From positions 220,193,501 through 220,257,500 of the forward strand of contig OX465596.1 in the NCBI GenBank assembly GCA_950022295.1: a DNA stretch of 64,000 nt, in the 5' to 3' direction. The position numbers were made by a program, and so were the translations under genes. The DNA comes from Bromus sterilis (lineage: Eukaryota; Streptophyta; Magnoliopsida; Poales; Poaceae). This document shows positions 24,587 through 35,012 of the stretch, in pieces; position 1 is the stretch's first letter; every line of letters begins with the position of its first letter. Below the pieces are notes generated by a model. It did not search any database and had not been told where the DNA came from. It saw only the letters and a list, made by a program, of their open reading frames with translations.

Positions 24587-24596
24587 TCTGATACCA
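24587..24596 (-). promoter_or_regulatory. Primer-binding site of gypsy element G
   Basis: Reads TGGTATCAGA on the minus strand, two bases inside the LTR end at 24599. This complements the 3' end of initiator tRNA-Met, a common primer in plant LTR retrotransposons. Confidence 0.8.
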
Positions 24597-24598
24597 CT

Positions 24599-25510
24599 TG
24601 ATAGAGGCGAAGGTGTCCCGATGTTTCGATGAGATGGTGGAGATCGATTCTGGTGGAGACGACTTTCACGACCCGACTACGAACGTGCGAAGACGTTGCG
24701 CCTTAGTGATCGCTAAACCAACTCCGAGAGGTTATTGATCCCGTGGATGCACGATCAACCTGACCACGAAGGTCTAATTTCTGCAAGCAATCGACAAGAA
24801 CAATCAAGAACTAAGAATTGCAATCTGGATATTGCGAATATAAGATGAATGATTGACGAAAGTTGGGGTTCCAATGCGGTCTTGGCCTAGTCGGACGACA
24901 CAAACGAAGAGCTCGAAGTTGCTGCTGTGGCTAACTTAAATCTAATCAAAACCCAAGTCTAAACGACGCCCTGTATATATGGGGGAACAGAGGGGATTTT
25001 CGTGACCCCTTGGAGGAGGGGTCCGAAAACAACCCTAACTCAGTTTCCCCACACATACAGACTCTAAAAACAGCCTATAAGGTATTATTTCGAAATTACA
25101 TGGGCCCAGCCCAATATTAAGGTGACGCAACACCTATAATTACCCTTGGACAAAAATAATGAAGTGGCATCTCGTGTATTTCGTCCAAGCCTTCATGCAC
25201 GCCTTATGGTGGCTTGAAAGTGCGAAAATCCCCACTGGAAGCTCCATTGTCCTTTCCCGCGCGCGCACCTTCTTCTCCATGCTTGATCCCACTCCAATGA
25301 CCATCCTTCTTGTCCATGCCAGGTACTTCATTCATAAGCAAAACAAAAGTATCTAATTTAGGCAGCATCATATGTTCATGAACATTAGAAGGATTCACAA
25401 GAAACGAAAGTACCTGATAATTTAGTTGACGTGCGCGTGCTCTAGTAACTAGTCCAATATGTGTAGTTGGTGAGGATGTGGGTGTAACATTAGTAGGGAT
25501 GTCCTCATCA
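24599..25510 (-). repeat. 5' LTR of gypsy element G (912 bp)
   Basis: Matches 10896-11813 over its full length, with TGATAGAGG and CCTCATCA ends on the + strand. It contains a copy of the pol 3' coding end (TRARARQLNYQ at about 25420) because the polyprotein tail is encoded within the LTR. Confidence 0.92.
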
Positions 25511-26337
25511 CGTAGGGTGGCATACTTAAGGTACGTCGACGCGTTTTTGGGAGGATGCGAAACGCCGAAGAAAATATTGGACAACACAGAAATTGTTTCA
25601 GGATATCTGGATAGTTGAGGGGGTTAAATGTTAATGTTTGTTGATTACAAGAATTAACAAATATTAAATCTTAAATAAAAGAATTAAAAATGTTTTATTC
25701 ATTTATGGGAGATAAACTCTTGGAATTTATGAGTGGAAGTTTTCTACCAAATTAAGAGGAGGTTTTAAATGAGTTTAAAAGGGAGTTACCTCTCACATGA
25801 AGAGGGGAGTAATGGGGGCGTCATTCATCCCTTGGGGGCTGCCCCCTCTCCTATAAAAGGAGGAGGTGGAGACCTCCTCTTTACTAGCTCATTCTCTCAT
25901 CTCCTTTGGTTGACATCTTCCTTCTCTTGCTTGCCCTTTACTCGAGCACGTGCTTAGGCGAAGCCCTGCTGAGTTTTTCTCTCCACCACCACAATGCTGT
26001 AGTGCTGTTGGGGTTCTCGAGGATCCACTACTTTCGCTGCTCAACTGGAGCAAGGGACGAAGGTCGTCGTCAAGCTGTACGTCTGACCGACTACGGAAGT
26101 GTTGTCTCTTGCAACGTTCTTCATCACGATCTTAAGATCGGCGGGTGATCGTCTATATCATCCACGAGAATTGTTCTCGTTAACATTTTTGGTTTTTTTA
26201 CTTTAACTTTAAAGTCAAAAAGAAAAACTCTTGATTCCTTTTAAAACCGTTATAAGTTATCCCCTAGATTTGATTTTGGCAGGTTTTTATTACAATTCGT
26301 AGGAATTTTTTTTGTTTTTCATATTGCGAACCCATCA
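25511..26337 (+). mobile_element. Copia element P 3' LTR, second half
   Basis: Resumes the copia LTR after gypsy G (CGTAGGGTGGCATACTTAAGG). It holds the LTR TATA box and ends with a TTCGTAGGAATTTTTTTTG-type block and CCCATCA, as BARE-type LTRs do. Its terminus at 26337 is 231 bp before the prolyl-tRNA synthetase start codon, in the same orientation. I cannot see the target duplication because the element's left end is lost. Confidence 0.83.
25851..25859 (+). promoter_or_regulatory. TATA box of the copia LTR
   Basis: CTATAAAAG in the LTR, about 710 bp upstream of the synthetase ATG and pointing towards it. It would drive the LTR transcript; read-through into the gene is possible but unproven. 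Confidence 0.65.
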
Positions 26338-26568
26338 CATCCTGGAGCCCTCACGCCCATCTCCAATCGGAGCTTCAAGTTGCTCGCTCGCGAGGTCAAC
26401 GCCGTCCTCCTGAACCCCGAGACCTCGCCACGTCAACGCCGTCCAATCGGATGCGTGTGTGAAAATCAGTTGGGTGAGAGAAATATTTTCCCATTTATAA
26501 AGCGCTAGTGGATTGTGCTAAAAGAACAAAAAAAAAACACCCCCAATCCAACCGAACCATCCCCTCTG
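26338..26568 (+). promoter_or_regulatory. Proximal promoter and 5' UTR of the prolyl-tRNA synthetase gene
   Basis: This is all the non-transposon sequence left upstream of the gene. It has two CCAATCGG boxes (26363 and 26443) in a partly duplicated context (GTCAACGCCGTCC occurs twice). A TATA-like TTTATAAA lies at 26494-26501, about 68 bp before the ATG, so transcription probably starts near 26525. Confidence 0.6.
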
Positions 26569-29500
26569 ATGGCCTCGCTGCTGCGCCTCCCCTCGCTGCT
26601 CGCGCCGGCGGCGGCCAGGCCGGCGGCCCTCCTCCGGCACCGGGGCCGCTGCCTCCACATGTCTCACGCGAGGCAATGCGCTGCCGCCACGACCGCGGGC
26701 GCTTCTGCGGCAGCGCCCGTGAGGACGGCGACACGCGGCGGCGACAGGGAGGGGCAGGTGACGCCGCGGTCGACGGACTTCAACGCTTGGTACACGGACG
26801 TGATCGCCGCCGCTGAGCTCGCGGACTACGGGCCCGTGCGGGGCACCATGGTCATCCGCCCCTACGGCTACGCCATCTGGGAGGCCATCCAGGTCGGTGC
26901 TCCATAGTACACTCCTCGTTGCTGCGTGCTCGCTTCAGCGCTACGCGCCCGCTTCACTGCCTTTGCTTGTAGTGTACAGTTTGACATTGTTGTGTAAACA
27001 AGAATGATGGTTGACTGGTGCTACTGGCTACTGCGCGGCCATGCTTGAGTATTTTGTCAACGCCATAAACTTGCTTCTGGTGCTGTGATGTGCGATGGTT
27101 TCTTGGCCTTTTACACCTCCTGTAGATTCCACGCTTGGCTTTGGTTACTCTTACCTTTTTATCATTGCTTATGCAGCCATGTAATATTCGTATGGAATAA
27201 AATGCTGTCAAATTTTAGCGCGTCCTTGGTGCAATCTTCCTTGCATGGGATTGGAAGTGGAGAACTTCATAGCAGGACGTGTGTCTAGTACATACAAGGT
27301 TTGAATATTTATTTTATTTTGTTTGTTGTTGTAGGATTATTTGAATGTGAAGTTCAAGGAGACAGGGCACAGCAACATGTACTTCCCTCAGGTACTCATA
27401 CCATGTTTCATTTGGTTATGCTATTTTTTCTGTAGTACGTCAGAGTCTTCATCGATCAAGATATTAGTTTGTTTCTATTACCTCCGATCCATATTAATGG
27501 ACTCAACTTTGTCTAGATTCATATGTATCTAGTTAAGTATTTAGACTAGATGCATGTGTATCTAGACAAACTTAAGTCCATTAATATGGACCGGAGGGAG
27601 TACCGTTATTTGATCTAATTCGAGGCATGTGGGTATCTCATTTGCTAGCGCCACACAATGAAATATAATCCTTTTGTAAAAATAGCAGTTTATGTGTCGG
27701 CTTATCTATGGCTGATGCTATGATCTTCATACCTGATGTGCAGATGTTTTGGATGTAAAACTGGCATAACAAAGTGAAAAAAGTCATATCATTTGAAACA
27801 TGGTAGGAACGTATGTGCATGTTCCAGATACTTATGTCCTATATGTATATTCTTTATGGCTAATTAGCTATAGTCTATTTTATCGAACTATTGCTGTACT
27901 TGGTGTGACTGTTTCTTCACACATAGATTATCTCGTGTTTTATCTGAATGAGACTCTTTTCCTGGCATTGCCCTTGATATAGTTTCTTATCCTTGTCCTC
28001 TTGTTGTGTCAGTTCATACCGTACTCGTTTATAGAGAAAGAGGCCAGTCATGTCGAAGGGTTTAGTCCGGAGCTTGCTATAGTTACCATTGGAGGAGGAA
28101 AAGAGCTGGAGGAACGGCTTGTGGTAATACTTTGCTCTAGTTTTATGAAGTTAAGAACCATTATATTCACTTGGATTATTTTTTTATAAATATGTGATTA
28201 ATTCTTTGAATGGGTCACTTCTAAAGCTGCACTTTTTTGCACTTCTCTTCTTGAGGGCTTTGTAGGTAAGACCAACAAGTGAAACCATCGTAAATCACAT
28301 GTTCACTAAATGGATCCAGAGCTATCGTGATCTTCCTCTCATGATTAATCAGGTAATCTCATTGGCAGACTTGGGTCAACACGTCCACTATCATTTACTG
28401 TTCTGAGTAGTTCTTATTATTCTAGTGGGCTAATGTGACAAGATGGGAAATGAGGACCAAGCCATTCATCAGAACTCTTGAATTTTTATGGCAAGAGGGC
28501 CATACAGCTCATGCCACCCTTGAAGAGGCAGAGAAGGAGGTTTGTTCATCACTCTGCAAGTTTCTTTTGCCCCTGATCTTGTTCCTTACCATGCCAGTCA
28601 TTTAACGACACATATGTGAAACAATGAAAGGTTCTAATGCTGTCATCTGCTCCATTTCTTAATACTCTGCAGGCAATGCAGATGATTGATGTATACACCA
28701 AGTTTGCTTATGAGCAAGCTGCAATACCAGTTATTCCAGGCAGGAAATCAAGAGTGGAGACATTTGCTGGTGCTGATCGGACCTACACTATAGAAGCTAT
28801 GATGGGTGACAAGAAGGCCTTACAAGCTGGAACTAGTCACAACCTTGGCCAGAACTTCTCCCATGCCTTTGAAACACAGGTTGCTGTTTATCAACTGTGA
28901 AATGTCCCATTTTCTTGGCATCTTGCATGCTTCCTATACTCGTTCATTTAGCTATCATATAAGTACTTAAGTACCTATTCCAACCCTCTGAGAGAAACTG
29001 CTTATTTTGATTATCCCCATTTGGTGCAGTTTATGGATGAAAATGGTCAACTTGAACACGTATGGCAGACTTCTTGGGCTATTAGCACTCGGTTCGTTGG
29101 TGGGATTATCATGACCCATGGTGATGATGCTGGTCTAATGCTTCCACCAAGAATTGCACCCATTCAGGTTTTATCCCATTTTACACCTTTGTGCACACAA
29201 AACTCAGGCCTTTGTACCTGTATAAGTTTTTCCCCTCATCTGTCTTGTACTTTATACAAAACCTCTGAAAGATTGGTTAAAAGGGCCATTCAATTTGTTT
29301 GGCTGAAAAGGTCAACCATGTTCCTTTTTCTGCAAAGTTTTGCATCGTATTATCTACTCAGTATTTTGAACTATACGCTTTCGAGTAGAATGTAAGATTT
29401 TTTTTTGTTTAACACAGGTGGTAATAGTACCTATTTGGAAAAAGGGTGACGAAAAGGGTGTTGTTATGGAGGCTGTAGCTTCAGTTCAGAACATGCTCAA

Positions 29501-32500
29501 AGAAGCGGGCATTAGAGTCAAAGTGGATGACTCAGACCTGAGAACACCTGGATGGAAGTTTAACTTTTACGAGATGAAAGTAATCACTTTTGCACTTATA
29601 CTGGAATTCCAGTTTAGTTTATTTTTCCTTCTACTTTTCCACCTCAAGATATTAAAATTTGTTGCCTCCATTATGGAAATCCAGTCTTACCTTTTCTTTT
29701 TTCTTCTGTATTGAGTTCAGTGATTGAATTGCTATGTGCATCAAAGTCTGTCTGAATTTAAATTGATACATTTCCTTGTAGAAAAAAATTACACATGTCA
29801 GCTTAATTGGTCCTTGATTGAAGAAAGTACTCCATTTTGTATATATTGATATCATTTGCAGGTTTAACTTCTGTTATGATATCTACTGATCAGCGTAATG
29901 ACCAACTTATTTATGATAAAACGGACACTTTATGTCTTTAGTCGTTATAAATAACATGTTTTGGTCAGTTTAATTTACCTTCATACTAGTATATAGTCTT
30001 GTTCTTGACATTTCTTCCATTGTTTTGACAGGGAGTTCCCATAAGGATTGAACTTGGTCCCCGTGATGTAGAAAATAGGAGTGTTGTGCTTTCTAGGCGA
30101 GATGTCCCCGGAAAGCAAGGAAAGGAGTTTGGGATATCTATGGAACCATCAATACTGGTGGCTCATATAAAAGGCCGTCTAGAGGAAATTCAGGCATCCC
30201 TTCTACAGAAGGCCATCACATTTCGTGATAGGTAAATGATCCAGAAAGTTTTCGATGAACTCTTAACTTGTCTTCAATAAGTGTTCATTATTTTCTTATG
30301 CCCGTTTTCTTCTTTGCCATGCCCATATGCCACTGTTTCCCCTTAGGCCTCGTTTGGTAGAAGGGGTTTTCCAGCCTCAGAGGGGGTGGGGATTTCAGGA
30401 TTTGGTGAATCCCTCCCTTCCACCCAATCCTCTCGAATCCCCTTGAGGCCTTGTTTGGTAAGAGGGTTTTTCAAGCCCCTGGGAGGATGGGGTTTGGAGA
30501 GGATTTGGTGATCCTCTCCCCTCCACCCAATCCTCTTAATTCCCCTCACACCCGAATCCTTTAATGAAAAATACTCATTTGGTAGCCTCCTCGCGCCTAT
30601 TGGTCGCTCTTAACGTGTTGTCAAGTTTCACGCTACGCCCTCGAGAATCCTGAACCACGTGGATCGAAGAGAAAGTCTAGGGATCGAGGGGGTTTGGCCA
30701 GTGGAAACCTCGTATACCAAACAACTTTCGGTGGATTTTTGGGGGTTATGGACCCCTCGTGGATAATCCTCTCGAAACCCCGTCCAAACGAGGCCTGAAT
30801 CCCCAATCCTCCTCCATCCACAATACCCTTTGTACAAAACACTTGTTTGGTAAGAAGGGGTTGCATAATGAGATATGATGATGCGAAACTGTTAAAAAGT
30901 AAAAACTGAATCTTTATAACATATGAACAGCTCATAGAAGAATTTTACTTGCAACAACGGTACGAGTAGATTATGCAAAGTAACAAATACCTCATATAAT
31001 CAGTTACAAATATCATAATTCCAAAAATAGTGAAAATGGTTGTTGTATCACATCATGACACGGTTCAAAAGAAAATACAACATGTTTGATTAGTGAATGA
31101 CATCGGTTCATCACAACACAAACACATGTTTGATTAGGGAATGCTCTGAGCCAAGAGCGAGCATGCTGACCACTTAGATAATTGTTGTTGGGATGTAGCC
31201 TGGGATGATGAGAAGGAATCATATGCAGAGCTCCATCTGCTCAAACACAAAAAGGAAGATAAGTGGTGTATCCAACTCTTGTAATGTACGCAAGTATCAC
31301 AACAGAGCTCAGTGTTCCAAATATCCTGTATTTTATCTGTGATATGCCCAGTTAATTGCTACTCAAATCCATTAACTGCCACCACCAATTAATCGGTCTG
31401 ATAAGCTGATTTATCGGCTCTCAGGCCGAAATATCGGCTGGGCCGATTAACTGCTGGACATGTACGGCCCATAACTGGCCCGTTCCCTCCATTTTTTTCA
31501 CCCCGCTTTAGTTTCCCTCTGCCCCCTCCACAGTCCCGCTCGTTCTATTCTCCAATCCCGCTCGTGGAGGAGGAGCTGCCGCCATCTCCCATCTCCGCGC
31601 TGCAGCCGCCGATGGTGTCTTCCCCTTGAGCAGCCGCCGCCGCCCCCTCCCCTCTCTTAGCAGCCTCCATCAGCCCCTCCCTTCCCTGAGCAGCAGCATG
31701 CTCCCTCCAATCCCCGAGCAACAGGCCATCGGAGCCATCCCCCCCTTGAGCAGCCGCCGCCGGACCCCTCCCCTCCCCGAGCAGTCGCCACCAGCCCCTC
31801 CCTTCCCTGAGCAGCAGCATGCTCCCTCCACTCCCGGAGCAGCAGTCCATCAGAGCAATTCCGTCCCCTCCCTGAGGAGCAGCAGTAGGTTCTCTCCCCT
31901 CCCTGAGCAGCAGCAGGGCACCGGCACCAACCCCTCCCTGAGCAGCAGGATGTGGGCTACATCCCCTTCTCGAGCAGCAGACCGCTGATATGTTTATATG
32001 TAGCCTACTATTGCATATTTAGACATATATGTTGCTATGTAGCCTAGGATATAATGATATGTCGATCTGTCCCTACATGTTGGGTGCCGATATTTGGGTT
32101 ACCGATAAATTCAGTTAAATGACCGATTCACCGATAAATCCCTACTCGTCACCCGACCGATATGGTACCAGTTACCGATATCCTGAACATTGACAGAGCT
32201 ATACTAACACAATCTGGAAAGTTATGTCTTATGTATCCAAGAGAATAGTTGAGGGGTTTCTTTTCTAATGCATAAGAAAACAAATACTTTTTTATATAAA
32301 TACAGATTTCAGTGGGGCCTTGCCCCATTGTACAGTTAAAGAAAAATGCACACAAACAAAAACATGATGATACTTTGTTGCAATACACGGTTTTTGAAAA
32401 ATACGGTCCTAAACTTGTCTGTTTGCTGAGAGTACAAAGGTGCTCTGGGCTTATATTTACTTTACATTTTTGTTCAATTCCATTGACATGGGGTTCTTTC

Positions 32501-33383
32501 AACTAAAACCTGATTCATATGCCAGAATAGTTCATACTCAAAATGATCAAATCCTAGTTAATCTTTACTTCACCATAGACTGACACAAAGCTCAAGCATC
32601 AACTGTTTGAAATAACTAATACTCGAACTAAAACCATCTCGCTTATTATGGATTGGAATTAGTTAGTCACTGAATCACTGTTTGAAATAACATAGCAGCG
32701 TGTAGTAAGCTGGACATTGAATACGTTATCATCCATAACTTCTCATCACAGCAAGGTTCTGAAATGTGTGGGTAGGGGGGGGGGGGGGGAATAGAGGGGA
32801 TTGGGCTGTGCAAACCCCGTGTACCAAACAGGCTGTCGAGGTTTTGTGGGTTTTCTGGCCCTCCCGGAGATTATCCTCTCAAAACCTCCTCAATCCCTCC
32901 GCGCCAAACAAGGCCTTAGGCATAATAACAGTTCTAGGGTATACTTGTGTTAGGTTTATGTATTTGCCGTCCAGCACATGGTTTCTTTTGTGGGTTTTCT
33001 TCATTGCATACAGGCACACTTGATCCAGATTTTTTTTGTCTGAACTGAGAAGATCCTTTTCATTCCTTGCAGTAATATAGTTGATGTAAACTCATATGGA
33101 GAACTGAAGGAGGTCATTGCCGAGGGTAAATGGGCAAGAGGTCCATGGTCGGCTAGGTAGGTCGTGTTTGAACAGATGGCTTTTATCCTTGTGGGTCAAC
33201 CTTGTTTTTTAATAATCTTATTGATTTTTTGTTTACTTCAGCGATGCGGATGAGCTGAAGGTGAAAGAAGAGACCAGTGCTACAATCAGGTGTTTCCCCT
33301 TTGATCAGCCGGAGGGTGCGAAGAAATGTTTCATGACTGGCAATCCAGCCGATGAAGTTGCTATTTTTGCAAAGTCATATTAG
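26569..33383 (+). CDS. PRORS1: Organellar proline--tRNA ligase (class II, chloroplast/mitochondrial), 11 exons
   Basis: It attaches proline to tRNA-Pro in plastids and mitochondria. Exons: 26569-26892, 27335-27391, 28013-28123, 28266-28352, 28426-28539, 28673-28879, 29030-29167, 29418-29579, 30032-30231, 33073-33156, 33242-33383. All introns are GT-AG; introns 1-8 are phase 0, and 9 and 10 are phase 2. The joined frame is 1626 bp (541 residues), close to the Arabidopsis orthologue (OVA6/PRORS1). Residues 1 to about 70 are Ala/Arg/Ser-rich, like a transit peptide. The class II core has RPTSET (166-171), the motif 2 region FLWQEGHTAH (213-222) and the motif 3 region GIIMTHGDDAGLMLPP (325-340). 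An anticodon-binding domain starts near 347 and a C-terminal domain ends in FAKSY. This is the eukaryote/archaeal-type architecture. I see no frameshift or missing exon. The ATG chosen starts the transit peptide; an in-frame upstream ATG at 26515 would add 18 residues but probably lies before the transcription start. Confidence 0.97.
27478..27600. mobile_element. Stowaway MITE (123 bp) in intron 2
   Basis: Ends TTACCTCCGATCC and GGACCGGAGGGAG form a degenerate inverted repeat between TA dinucleotides (27476-27477 and 27601-27602). The whole element is nearly self-complementary (CATATTAATGGAC against GTCCATTAATATG), typical of Stowaway MITEs. It lies within intron 2 and does not disturb splice sites. 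Confidence 0.9.
30343..30797. mobile_element. Tourist-like element cluster in intron 9, left part
   Basis: GGCCTCGTTTGGTAG (30346) faces CCAAACGAGGCC (ends 30795), a clear inverted repeat bounded by TTA and TGA (PIF/Harbinger elements duplicate TWA). About 100 bp in, a second left-type end GGCCTTGTTTGGTAAG (30447) repeats the first left end and its following sequence. This suggests nested or tandem copies. No transposase is visible. Confidence 0.6.
31310..32192. mobile_element. Non-autonomous hAT-type element, 883 bp, in intron 9
   Basis: It starts CAGTGTTCCAAATATCC and ends GGT/GATATCCTGAACATTG-like, an imperfect inverted repeat. It lies between perfect 8-bp duplications ACAGAGCT (31302-31309 and 32193-32200). 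Both ends have clusters of a CCGATA/CCGATT motif, mainly as its complement on the left (31390-31450) and direct on the right (32085-32180), as expected of transposase-binding subterminal repeats. The middle has irregular CCCTCCCTGAGCAGCAG-type repeats. Its polypeptide (PEQQ/LSSR-rich) looks like a composition effect. Confidence 0.93.
32770..32918. mobile_element. Tourist-like right end in intron 9
   Basis: From a G-run near 32775 to CCAAACAAGGCCTTA (ends 32917), this segment resembles 30670-30797 (GTACCAAACA, then GGTTTTGTGGG against GGTGGATTTTTGGG, then ATTATCCTCTC). It is a second right-type end whose partner could be the left-type end at 30447. If so, a larger composite or nested element spans much of intron 9. 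Confidence 0.5.
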
Positions 33384-33776
33384 GACATCTGTGTGCAACT
33401 AGAGATCAGAATATTATCATTATAGATTATTTTCTCCTTTCCACAGTCTCTGTGGTCTTTACTGACCTTAAACGAACAATTTGAAGATATTTTCCATGTA
33501 AATCCACAATCGGCAGGATTATAATTCTGTCATGCATGTAATCTCATTTTACCAAAACAGCAGTGCCACTGGATATTACACACAAACTAATGCAATCTCT
33601 AGCAGATCTCGCATTTAGTCATCTTGCAAAATATGTTTAGAGGACACCCGAAATCAAATTTATGGGTGCGTGATGTCCCCAGCAGAACAGAGCCGTATAC
33701 TCATACCGTAGATTCAAACATAGTTTTGACACTAGAAATTTAAGCATAGTTTGTACAACAGTTAGTCAGAAATTAA
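33384..33776 (+). other. 3' flank of the synthetase gene
   Basis: Presumed 3' UTR and downstream region. I see no strong poly(A) signal, repeat boundary or coding potential. Confidence 0.4.
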
Positions 33777-34281
33777 CTAAAGATCGTAGGAAATTAACTT
33801 ACTATCAAAAATTCTGTTGTCGATGAAAAGATGTTCCTTCTCTGTGGACCTACAGAGCACGATGGCGATGTCGAGCTCCTCTCGGATGTCGAGGAGGTGG
33901 CCAAGGGCTACTTCTACTTTGGCCGGGATAGCGGTCATCGTGGCGACGGTCTCCGCCTGAGCCTCTTGTTCCTGCAGCACGTGTGGGAACATCTTGTCGC
34001 TTCGTGGCGACGAGCTCTGACCGAGCCTCTCGTTCCTACATCACGTGTGGGAACATCTTGTCATACAGCTTGTCGAAGCCCCGCCCAAGCGCTACGCTCT
34101 TCGCTTGGGAAGAGACGACCTTGTCTCGAACCTGCTTACACCACCATGGCACGACGACCGGAGGCTGGAGTTGCCAGCCTTCGTGTCGTTGCACGATAGC
34201 TTCCGTGGCGGCAACCCACTGTGCCTTCCACGATTGCCTCGACCGTGAGATGAACATGGCATATGCGCGACAAAAGAGCAA
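33777..34281 (-). pseudogene. Unrecognised coding-like fragment with an internal duplication
   Basis: Two minus-strand open stretches (34281-34036 and 33992-33777) read like real protein sequence: a Trp-rich segment (WKAQWVAATEAIV, then VVVPWWCKQVRDKV), then an acidic helical segment (LLDIREELDIAIVL). They share the phrase DKMFPHV because of a 64-bp direct duplication, which also breaks the frame. I do not recognise the family. It could be a fragment of a hypothetical gene or of a transposon-associated protein. Confidence 0.4.
33959..34062. repeat. 64-bp-offset direct duplication
   Basis: GAGCCTCTTGTTCCTGCAGC at 33959 and GAGCCTCTCGTTCCTACATC at 34023 start two copies of about 40 bp that end ...GGAACATCTTGTC. 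Differences between the copies show that the duplication is not recent. Confidence 0.85.
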
Positions 34282-34738
34282 CGGGGGAGGGGGAATATGT
34301 CGCTGGAGTAAAGGAGAGGGAGCAGTGGCGCGATGGAATTGCAGCGGAGGAAATGAGGAACGCGGACACTAAATCGCTGCCAGTCTTGTAGATATAGTGG
34401 CTGGGTGAGTTCCTTTTGGGGCTCACGTAAAATAGGATACGGGCCGGGGGCCATTTGCGGGATCTATTCTCACCCAATAAAGAGCAAATTCCGCAGACAA
34501 CCGAAATTTTATGGTCGAGGGATATATAGTGGATTGCTAGAGATGGTCTTAGCAGAGTTGTTATCCTGCACGTTGGTGTTGGTATGTAGGTCGTCAGTTC
34601 GATTCTTGATTGCTATAATATTTTTGGGCTTCTTTCGCACTGATAGCTACATGTAAAAAACGTGTGCCCCAAGCATGCTAGTTTTTTGAAACACGAGGTG
34701 GGCTAGCTCATTTTGGCTGTGTCGTCAGGCATTGGACT
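34282..34738. other. Unassigned sequence
   Basis: No gene recognised. The overlapping open frames on both strands near 34090-34480 have no family resemblance and look like chance frames in GC-rich DNA. Confidence 0.35.
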
Positions 34739-35012
34739 TTGAGATCGCAAGTTCAAGGAAGGATGTCCTTGGTGAGAACATTTCTTTATGCAAACAATGC
34801 GATGGTTTTCATGTCGTCTATAAAACGGGACACTGACAATCTTTTCATAAGTTTGCAAAATTTTGGAGAGGTCACGGGGCTATGTACAAATTTCTTTAAA
34901 AGATTGATGGTGCCCATCCAATCCAACCACCTTGATTTGAGGCACATCCTCCAAAATCTATCGTCTTGAAGGGCATCCTATCTGATGAGGTACTTGGGCC
35001 TTCTGAACGAAC
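34739..35012 (+). pseudogene. LINE (non-LTR retrotransposon) reverse-transcriptase fragment
   Basis: Translation has the plant L1-type RT signature: a LYADDA-like block reading LYANNAMVF (about 34782-34810), then a FGEVTGLCTNF-type segment, and MRYLGL near 34985. The catalytic Asp-Asp is Asn-Asn here, so it is inactive. Only about 90 codons remain, with a stop near 34967. It is a relic without visible 5' or 3' ends. Confidence 0.75.

Larger units (their letters stand above)
10896..25510 (-). mobile_element. Full-length gypsy LTR retrotransposon G, with a nested insertion
   Basis: It reads on the minus strand: 5' LTR 25510-24599, primer-binding site, gag, protease, RT, RNase H, integrase, 3' LTR 11813-10896. 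It is flanked by CATAG (10891-10895) and CGTAG (25511-25515), a 5-bp duplication with one mismatch. RT precedes integrase, which is the gypsy order. Removing LTR-B (15198-22124) leaves about 7.7 kb. It sits within the 3' LTR of copia P. Several frameshifts show that it no longer encodes a full polyprotein. Confidence 0.93.

Noticed and set aside
24599..25510. An extra truncated gypsy copy to the right of gypsy G, suggested by pol 3' coding sequence at 25204-25510
   Set aside because: The pol end lies inside the LTR in both copies, and a near-perfect 5-bp TSD directly follows, so one complete element explains it.
28426..28539. Leu211 in motif 2 of the synthetase, where I recall Arg in some bacterial enzymes
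   Set aside because: My memory of the Arabidopsis organellar enzyme also has Leu at this place, so I do not treat it as a defect.
34550..34640. A possible SINE B-box-like string (GTCGTCAGTTCGATTC)
   Set aside because: No matching A box at the right distance, no poly-A tail and no TSD could be found.
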